From positions 1-64,000 of the forward strand of contig NZ_NHRX01000066.1 of the NCBI RefSeq assembly GCF_016653115.1: a stretch of DNA of 64,000 bases, read 5' to 3'. Origin of the DNA: Rhodocyclus purpureus. GTDB taxonomy: Bacteria; Pseudomonadota; Gammaproteobacteria; Burkholderiales; Rhodocyclaceae. Position 1 is the stretch's first letter. The number at the start of each line of letters is the position of its first letter. The translations under genes were made by a program, and so were the position numbers. Below, piece by piece: positions 58,162 to 64,000 of the stretch. Below the pieces are notes generated by a model. It ran no database searches. It was not told the origin of the DNA and saw only the letters and a list, made by a program, of their open reading frames with translations.

Positions 58162-59472
58162 TTACAGCAGCTCTTCCAGGCGCAGGCGGATCAGCGGGGC
58201 GCGCACGGCGGACAGGGCTTCGATCTTGGCGATCGCGGCGTCGATCTGCTTTTCGCGCGTCTGGTGCGTGAGCATGATGATGTCGGTCTGCTCCTCGCCC
58301 TCGCCGGGTTCGCGCTGGATCATCGCGTCGATCGAGATGTGCTGTTCGGCGAGGATGCGCGTGATGTCGGCGAGGACGCCGGGCTTGTCCTCGACGCGCA
58401 GGCGCAGGTAGTACGAGGTGGTGATCTCGGCCAGCGGCAGGATCGGCAGGTCGACCACCGCATCGGGCTGGAAGGCGAGGTGCGGGACACGGTGCTCGGG
58501 ATCGGCCGTGTGCATGCGCGTCACGTCGACCAGGTCGGCGATCACCGACGAGGCGGTCGGTTCGGCGCCGGCGCCCTTGCCGTAGTAGAGGGTCGGGCCG
58601 ACGGCGTCGCCCTTGACCAGCACCGCGTTCATCGCGCCCTCGACGTTGGCGATCAGGCGCTTTGCCGGGATCAGCGTCGGGTGCACGCGCAGCTCGACGC
58701 CCTCGTCGGTGCGGCGGGTGATGCCGAGCAGCTTGATGCGGTAGCCGAGCTGTTCGGCGTACTTGATGTCGTCGGCGGCGAGCTGGCTGATGCCCTCGAC
58801 GTGGGCCTCGGCGAAGTGCATCGGGATGCCGAAGGCGATCGCGCTCATGATCGTCAGCTTGTGTGCGGCGTCGACGCCCTCGACGTCGAAGGTCGGGTCG
58901 GCTTCGGCGTAACCGAGGCGTTGCGCTTCGACGAGGACCTCGGCGAACGACAGGCCCTTGTCGCGCATCTCCGAGAGGATGAAGTTGGTGGTGCCGTTGA
59001 TGATGCCGGCGATCCACTCGATGCGGTTGGCCGACAGGCCCTCGCGCAGCGCCTTGATGATCGGGATGCCACCGGCGACCGCGGCTTCGAAGCCGACCAT
59101 GACGCCCTTGTCGCGCGCGGCGGCGAAGATCTCGTTGCCATGAACGGCGAGCAGTGCCTTGTTTGCGGTGACCACGTGCTTGCCGTTGGCGATCGCGCGC
59201 AGCACGAGTTCCTTGGCGACGCCGTAGCCGCCGATCAGTTCGACGACGATGTCGATCGACGGATCCTCGACCACCGCGAAGGCGTCGTCGGTGATTTCGG
59301 CGCGGTCGCCCACCACTTGCTTCGCCAGCGCCAGGTTCTTGTCGGCGACCTTGGTGATGCGGATCGGCCGGCCGGCACGGCGGGTGATTTCTGCTGCGTT
59401 GCGGTCGAGAACGGTGAAGGTGCCGCCGCCGACGGTGCCGATGCCGAGAAGGCCTACGTTGATCGGTTTCAT
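58162..59472 (-). CDS. hom: Homoserine dehydrogenase
   Basis: It reduces aspartate semialdehyde to homoserine for Thr and Met synthesis. It has 436 residues: N-terminal Rossmann fold (VGLLGIGTVGGGTF), catalytic domain (KALLAVHGNEIF, GIINGTTNFILSEM, EADPTFDVEGVDAAHK) and a C-terminal ACT domain (VEDKPGVLADITRIL) that usually gives threonine feedback. The start at 59472 (MKPINVGLLG) matches the family; the longer frame is not coding. It lies 98 bp after the aminotransferase. Confidence 0.95.
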   Translation of the reverse strand: MKPINVGLLGIGTVGGGTFTVLDRNAAEITRRAGRPIRITKVADKNLALAKQVVGDRAEITDDAFAVVEDPSIDIVVELIGGYGVAKELVLRAIANGKHVVTANKALLAVHGNEIFAAARDKGVMVGFEAAVAGGIPIIKALREGLSANRIEWIAGIINGTTNFILSEMRDKGLSFAEVLVEAQRLGYAEADPTFDVEGVDAAHKLTIMSAIAFGIPMHFAEAHVEGISQLAADDIKYAEQLGYRIKLLGITRRTDEGVELRVHPTLIPAKRLIANVEGAMNAVLVKGDAVGPTLYYGKGAGAEPTASSVIADLVDVTRMHTADPEHRVPHLAFQPDAVVDLPILPLAEITTSYYLRLRVEDKPGVLADITRILAEQHISIDAMIQREPGEGEEQTDIIMLTHQTREKQIDAAIAKIEALSAVRAPLIRLRLEELL

Positions 59473-59570
59473 GGTGTCCTTGCGAGTGAAAAGGTTAACG
59501 ATGCTGCGCCCGGACTGGCCGGGCGCGCGTGGGGACGCGGGGCATGCGTGCCCCGCGCAGGTGTCGATGC

Positions 59571-60872
59571 TCAGCGGACGGCGCCAGCGCGGCGGCGATA
59601 GCCTTCGAGGAAGCGCGCGAGGCGGGCGATCGCTTCGCGCAGCTCGTCTTCGTGCGGCAGGAAGACGAGGCGGAAGTGGTCGGTCTGCGGCCAGTTGAAA
59701 CCGGTTCCCTGCACCAGCAGCACGCGTTCGGCTTCGAGCAGCTCGGCGATGAATTCCTGGTCGTCCTTGATCGGGTAGACCTTCGGGTCGAGGCGCGGGA
59801 ACATGTACAGCGCAGCCTTCGGCTTGACGCAGGTGACGCCGGGGATCGCAGTGATCAGTTCGTGCGCGAGGTCCCGCTGCCGGCGCAAGCGCCCGCCAGG
59901 GGCGACCAGGTCGTCGATGCTCTGATAGCCGCCGAGCGCGGTCTGGATCGCGTACTGGCCGGGGACGTTGGCGCACAGTCGCATCGACGCCAGCATGTCG
60001 AGCCCCTCGATGTAGTCGCGCGCGCGCCGCTTGTCGCCGGAGACGATCATCCAGCCGGCGCGGTAGCCGCAGGCGCGGTAGTTCTTCGACAGGCCGTTGA
60101 AGGTGATGGTGAGCACGTCTTCCGACAGCGCGCCGATCGAGGTGTGCTTCTCGCCGTCGAAGAGAACCTTGTCGTAAACTTCATCCGCATAGATGATCAG
60201 CCCGTGCTTGCGCGCGATCTCGATGATTTCGAGCAGCAGTTCGGGCGGGTAGAGCGCGCCGGTCGGGTTGTTCGGGTTGATGAGGACGATCGCGCGCGTG
60301 TTCGGCGTGATCTTGGCGCGGATGTCGTCGAGGTCGGGCAGCCAGCCGTTGTTCTCGTCGCACAGGTAATGGCGCGGCGTGCCGCCCGAGAGGCTGACCG
60401 CGGCAGTCCACAGCGGATAGTCGGGCGCCGGCAGCAGGACCTCCTCACCCGGGTCGAGCAGCGCGTTCATCGCCATCACGATCAGTTCGGAGACGCCGTT
60501 GCCGATGTAGATGTCTTCGAGCGTGACGCCGCGGATCTTCTTCTGCTGGCAGTAGTGCATCACCGCCTTGCGCGCCGGGAAGATCCCCTTCGAGTCGGAG
60601 TAACCGGCCGAATTGGGCAGGTTGCGGATCATGTCCTGCTGGATTTCGTCGGGCGCTTCGAAGCCGAACGGGGCGAGGTTGCCGATGTTGAGCTTGATGA
60701 TCTTGTGGCCCTCGTCCTCCATCTGCCGCGCGCGCGCAAGCACCGGGCCGCGGATGTCGTAGCAGACGTTGGCGAGTTTGCCCGACTTGCGGATCGGCGC
60801 CTGCGTCAGCGGCGACGTGGAGAAGGGCGCCGGCAGGGAGGCGAGCTCAGGCTCTTGGTTGACGGTGGGCAT
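59571..60872 (-). CDS. alaA: PLP-dependent aminotransferase, AlaA-like (glutamate-pyruvate)
   Basis: This class I aminotransferase of 433 residues has INPNNPTGALYP, the PLP lysine in TFNGLSKNYRACGYRAGWM, and the C-terminal FRLVFLPHEDEL. It is closest in pattern to the E. coli AlaA/YfbQ alanine transaminase. The first 28 residues are an extension. In betaproteobacteria it commonly precedes hom, as here, so a role in amino-acid balance around Thr/Ala is likely. Confidence 0.88.
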   Translation of the reverse strand: MPTVNQEPELASLPAPFSTSPLTQAPIRKSGKLANVCYDIRGPVLARARQMEDEGHKIIKLNIGNLAPFGFEAPDEIQQDMIRNLPNSAGYSDSKGIFPARKAVMHYCQQKKIRGVTLEDIYIGNGVSELIVMAMNALLDPGEEVLLPAPDYPLWTAAVSLSGGTPRHYLCDENNGWLPDLDDIRAKITPNTRAIVLINPNNPTGALYPPELLLEIIEIARKHGLIIYADEVYDKVLFDGEKHTSIGALSEDVLTITFNGLSKNYRACGYRAGWMIVSGDKRRARDYIEGLDMLASMRLCANVPGQYAIQTALGGYQSIDDLVAPGGRLRRQRDLAHELITAIPGVTCVKPKAALYMFPRLDPKVYPIKDDQEFIAELLEAERVLLVQGTGFNWPQTDHFRLVFLPHEDELREAIARLARFLEGYRRRAGAVR

Positions 60873-60983
60873 GGACTTTGGCCTGGAAGACGGGAGGGGG
60901 CGGAGGGGGCCGATCGCGTGCAGTACCGCGGAAATTCCGGGGCAGACGCGATTACTACGTCAAGTAGCGGTCGGCAAAAAAGA

Positions 60984-60989
60984 TATAAT
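60984..60989 (+). promoter_or_regulatory. -10 box upstream of the Mth938-like gene
   Basis: A perfect TATAAT in an A-rich run, 33 bp before the ATG at 61022. The -35 is not clear. Confidence 0.5.
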
Positions 60990-61021
60990 CCTACTTTATC
61001 GTTTTGTGCACCGCAATTTCC

Positions 61022-61399
61022 ATGAAGCTGCATGTTGCCGCGACCGACGGCGCCCATGTCGTGACCGCCTACGGCGCCGGCTTCGTCAGCGTCGATGGCG
61101 TCCGTCACGAGCACCTGCACAGTCTCCTGCTGCTGCCGCAGCAGCTCACGCCTGACTGGACCGCTGCCGGCTTCGACGCGCTCACCCTCGCGGACTTCGC
61201 CTTCCTGGCCGCCCTCGACGCCGACGTCACCCTGCTCGGGATGCCCGCGCCGCAGCGCTTTCCGCACCCGGAACTGCTGCGTCCTTTCGTCGAAGCGCAG
61301 AAGGGGATCGAGATGATGGAATTCGGTGCCGCCTGCCGCACCTACAACCTGCTCGTTGGCGAGGGACGTCGCGTCGCCGCCGCGCTGCTCTTTTCCTGA
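61022..61399 (+). CDS. Mth938-like domain-containing protein
   Basis: This small protein of 125 residues is of the Mth938/DUF498 fold family (VVTAYGAGFVSVDGVRHEHLHSLLLLP, then LLGMPAPQRFPHPEL and MMEFGAACRTYNLLVGEGRRVAAAL). The family is found from archaea to mitochondrial NDUFAF3, but its bacterial role is unclear. The stop overlaps the start of the glycosyltransferase (TGATG), so it belongs to that operon. Confidence 0.85.
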   Translation: MKLHVAATDGAHVVTAYGAGFVSVDGVRHEHLHSLLLLPQQLTPDWTAAGFDALTLADFAFLAALDADVTLLGMPAPQRFPHPELLRPFVEAQKGIEMMEFGAACRTYNLLVGEGRRVAAALLFS

Positions 61400-63135
61400 T
61401 GAATCCTTCCTCGCCCATCCTTTCCCGGCGCGGCCTGTGGGCCCTGCTGCTGGTGTTCGCCGTCGTCTGGTTCGGCACGCTCGACTACCGCAAGCTGCTC
61501 AAGCCGGACGAGGGACGCTACGCCGAAATTTCCCGCGAGATGGCGGTTTCCGGCGATTTCGTGACGCCGCGCCTGAACGGGATCAAGTACTTCGAGAAGC
61601 CGCCGCTGCAGTACTGGGCGACCGCCACCGCCTACCAGGTCTTCGGCGAGAACGAATGGACGGCGCGCATCTGGCCGGGAATCACCGGTTTCCTCTCGGT
61701 CCTGCTCGCCTTCTTCACCGCCGGCCGCCTGTTCGGTCCGCGCGCCGGTCTGCTCGCCGGCGCGACGCTCGGCAGTTGCCTGTTCGTCGTGCTCATGGGG
61801 CACTTCAACGCGCTCGACATGGGCCTGTCGTTCTTCCTGCAACTGGCGCTGTCGGGCCTGCTGCTGGCCAACCGCAGGCAGGCGCAGCCTGCCGAGCAGC
61901 GGCGCTGGATGCTCGTCGTCTGGGCGGCGCTGGCCGCCGCGATGCTGTCCAAGGGGCTGGTCGCGCTGGTGCTGTGCGGCGCGACCCTGGTCCTCTACTC
62001 GCTGCTGACGCGTGACCTGTCGCCGTGGCGGCGGCTCGAACTGATCCGGGGGATTCCGCTCTTCCTGCTGCTGGCGGCGCCGTGGTTCGTCGCCGTGTCG
62101 CTCGCCAATCCCGAGTTCTTCCACTTCTTCTTCATCCACGAGCACTTCGAGCGCTTCCTTTCGAGTGGGCATCGGCGCACGCAGCCGGGCTGGTTTTTCA
62201 TCGCCGTGTTGCTGCTCGGCGCCCTGCCGTGGACGCTGATGATGCTGCAGGGCTGGCTCGGCGCCTGGTGGCGCGAGCGCGAGAGCGGCTTCCAGCCGCA
62301 ACGCCTGCTCGCCGTCTGGGCCTTTGTCATCATCGCCTTCTTCAGCGCGTCGAGTTCGAAGCTGCCCTCGTACATCCTGCCGATGGCGCCGGCGCTGGCG
62401 ATGCTCACGGGCGTCTGGCTCGCCCGCGCCGAACGCCGCGTGCTGCTGCCGCACCTCGCGATCATCGTCGTCCTCGCGCTGGCCGCACTCTACCTCTCGC
62501 CGCGCATCGTCGACCGCGCCGACGCCGACACGACCATCGAGATGATGCAGGCCTACGCCGTGTGGGCAGAGGCTGCCGCCGCGGTGCTGCTCGTTGCCAG
62601 CCTCGCCGCCTTGCTCCTCGTCTGGCGGCGGCGCGAGGGCGGTGGCCTGCTGACCCTTGCCGCCGGCGCTTTCATCGCGCTGACGCTGGTCATGCTCGGG
62701 CACGAGTCGCTGTCGCGTTCCAATTCCTCGTACCACCTGGCGCGGGAAGTGAAGCCGCTGCTGACGCCCGACGTTCCCTTCTACAGCGTGAATACCTACG
62801 AGCAGACCTTGCCCTTCTATCTGCAGCGCACGCTGACGCTGGTCGATTACCGCGACGAGATGAGATTCGGGCTCGAACAGGAGCCAGAACTCGCGATCCC
62901 GACCGTCGCCGAATTCCGCGAACGCTGGGCAGCAGGTGGCGACGCCTTCGCACTGATGACTCCCGGCATGTACGACAGTCTCGCCGCGGCTGGCCTGCCG
63001 ATGAGCGTCGTCGCGCGCGACACGCGTCGCGTCGTCGTCCGCCGTCCGCTGCTGGCCGCGGAATCCGCCGCGCCGGTGGCGCCCGCTGCGCCGCTGGCCG
63101 AGTCTGCTTCCCCATCTTCCGCAGGTGATCGATGA
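61399..63135 (+). CDS. ArnT-like glycosyltransferase (GT39/GT83)
   Basis: This inner-membrane GT-C enzyme of 578 residues has about 11-12 hydrophobic helices and uses a lipid-linked sugar. The catalytic loop contains LLKPDEGRYAEISREM, as in ArnT and protein mannosyltransferases; KYFEKPPLQYW follows. A likely role is transfer of a sugar such as aminoarabinose to lipid A or another envelope glycan. The downstream SMR-like and DegT-like genes fit an ArnE/ArnB-type pathway. Confidence 0.88.
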   Translation: MNPSSPILSRRGLWALLLVFAVVWFGTLDYRKLLKPDEGRYAEISREMAVSGDFVTPRLNGIKYFEKPPLQYWATATAYQVFGENEWTARIWPGITGFLSVLLAFFTAGRLFGPRAGLLAGATLGSCLFVVLMGHFNALDMGLSFFLQLALSGLLLANRRQAQPAEQRRWMLVVWAALAAAMLSKGLVALVLCGATLVLYSLLTRDLSPWRRLELIRGIPLFLLLAAPWFVAVSLANPEFFHFFFIHEHFERFLSSGHRRTQPGWFFIAVLLLGALPWTLMMLQGWLGAWWRERESGFQPQRLLAVWAFVIIAFFSASSSKLPSYILPMAPALAMLTGVWLARAERRVLLPHLAIIVVLALAALYLSPRIVDRADADTTIEMMQAYAVWAEAAAAVLLVASLAALLLVWRRREGGGLLTLAAGAFIALTLVMLGHESLSRSNSSYHLAREVKPLLTPDVPFYSVNTYEQTLPFYLQRTLTLVDYRDEMRFGLEQEPELAIPTVAEFRERWAAGGDAFALMTPGMYDSLAAAGLPMSVVARDTRRVVVRRPLLAAESAAPVAPAAPLAESASPSSAGDR

Positions 63136-63503
63136 GCACCGTCGCTTTCTCGCTGATCCTCTTCGGCGTCCTGCTCAACGCGGCGGCGCAGTTGCTGCTC
63201 AAGGCCGGCACCAACGCCATCGGCCATTTCTCCTTCTCGCTGGAAAACGCGCTGCCGGTCGGGCTCAAGCTCGCCTTCGAGCCGCACATCTTCGGCGGCC
63301 TCTGCTGCTACGTCGTCAGCGTCGTGGTCTGGATCATGGCGCTGTCGCGGGTCCCGGTGTCGATCGCCTACCCGATGCTGTCGATCGGCTACATCGTCAA
63401 TGCCTTTGCCGCGCACTGGCTGTTCGGCGAGGCGGTGACCGCGCAGAAGCTCCTCGGCATCGGCTTCATCATCGTTGGCGTTTATCTCGTGGCCCGCTCA
63501 TGA
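63132..63503 (+). CDS. SMR/EamA-type small membrane protein (ArnE-like)
   Basis: This 123-residue protein with four hydrophobic helices is of the small multidrug-resistance/EamA fold (NAAAQLLLKAGTNAIG, VSIAYPMLSIGYIVNAFAA, GIGFIIVGVYLVA). Its place between an ArnT-like transferase and a sugar aminotransferase suggests flipping of an undecaprenyl-phosphate sugar, as ArnE/ArnF do. It overlaps both neighbours by four bases. Confidence 0.8.
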   Translation: MSTVAFSLILFGVLLNAAAQLLLKAGTNAIGHFSFSLENALPVGLKLAFEPHIFGGLCCYVVSVVVWIMALSRVPVSIAYPMLSIGYIVNAFAAHWLFGEAVTAQKLLGIGFIIVGVYLVARS

Positions 63504-64000
63504 TTCCTGCGCATCTTCCATCTCTCCCGCAATTCCTTCCCTTCACCCGTCCGTCGCTCGACGAAGCGACCATCGCCGCCGTCGGCGACACCCTGCGCTC
63601 GGGCTGGATCACCAGCGGACCGCGCGTGCAGGAGTTCGAGGCGGCGCTCTCGGCCATGTTCGGCGGGCGCACCGTGCGTGCCTTCAGCTCGGGCACGATC
63701 ACCCTCGAAATCGCGCTCGAACTGGCCGGCGTCGGACCCGGCGACGAGGTGATCACGACGCCGCTGTCGTGGGTCGCCACCGCCAACGTCGTCCTTCACC
63801 GCGGCGCACGCCCGGTGTTCGTCGACATCGACCCGGTCACGCGCAACCTCGACCTCGACCGCGTCGAGGCGGCTGTGACGGCGAAGACGAAGGCGATCAT
63901 CCCGGTCGACCTCGCCGGCCTGCCGGTCGACCGCGACCGTCTGTATGCGATCGCGCGCCGCCACTCCTTACGCGTGATCGAGGACGCCGCGCAGTCGCTC
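63500..64000 (+). CDS. DegT/DnrJ/EryC1/StrS family sugar aminotransferase (partial, cut by window end)
   Basis: The ATG at 63500 overlaps the previous stop (ATGA), and the frame stays open to the window end (167 residues seen). FTRPSLDEATIAAVGDTLRSGWITSGPRVQEFE, the cofactor loop SSGTITLEIALELAGVGPGDEVI, and PVDLAGLP are typical of ArnB-like PLP enzymes on nucleotide sugars. The catalytic lysine lies beyond the window. Confidence 0.88.
   Translation, partial: MIPAHLPSLPQFLPFTRPSLDEATIAAVGDTLRSGWITSGPRVQEFEAALSAMFGGRTVRAFSSGTITLEIALELAGVGPGDEVITTPLSWVATANVVLHRGARPVFVDIDPVTRNLDLDRVEAAVTAKTKAIIPVDLAGLPVDRDRLYAIARRHSLRVIEDAAQSL

Overview
The window is high-GC DNA from a betaproteobacterium, probably Rhodocyclales. 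A 'Candidatus Accumulibacter'-like organism fits the gene content, but that placement is inference. The support is the gene order thrS-infC-rpmI-rplT-pheS-pheT-ihfA-merR-tRNA-Pro, a complete glycogen cluster, a biotin cluster, a stress cluster of the Burkholderia low-oxygen-activated type, and many intergenic palindromic repeats. No taxonomic search was possible.

Layout. 1-1487 is an intact IS4-family element, followed by an orphan AT-rich gene. 2594-5452 holds a FUSC membrane-protein gene, a broken duplicate of its 3' half, and between them a fic gene preceded by two matching inverted repeats. 5686-14295 (minus) is a stress operon: an unknown small protein, hsp20, a zinc-ribbon protein, lon, a groEL paralogue and mgtA. 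14440-18781 is the biotin locus (bioB divergent from bioA-bioF-bioD). 18992-21215 has a diguanylate cyclase, a pterin dehydratase and dodecin. 22003-29933 is the translation operon (thrS to tRNA-Pro), headed by a promoter, a short leader ORF and a terminator-like hairpin. 29957-38993 is glycogen metabolism (glgA, glgP, GH57, glgC, divergent glgB); glk follows at 40378. 41475-45245 has a frameshifted nucleoside transporter, hemG, a tiny Cys-rich protein and a LysE exporter. 45261-46461 is decayed DNA: a truncated TpsB gene and an IS4 remnant.

46572-55441 is the most interesting region. Two related two-component systems, each a 7TMR-DISM kinase plus an OmpR-like regulator, face each other across a secreted protein and a large YadA-type trimeric autotransporter adhesin. 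A GTAGG-N5-GTAGG direct repeat lies upstream of both the first kinase and the secreted-protein gene, which suggests a small autoregulated adhesin regulon. After tRNA-Val come zapE, hom, an alaA-like aminotransferase, and an operon of an Mth938-like protein, an ArnT-like glycosyltransferase, a small multidrug-resistance-like protein and a DegT-family aminotransferase cut by the window end.

About 5 kb is occupied by one family of long-hairpin repeats at five loci (8.3, 21.5, 39-40, 42.8-43.7 and 57-58 kb). At three of these they form tandem arrays. The many short ORFs inside them are not genes.
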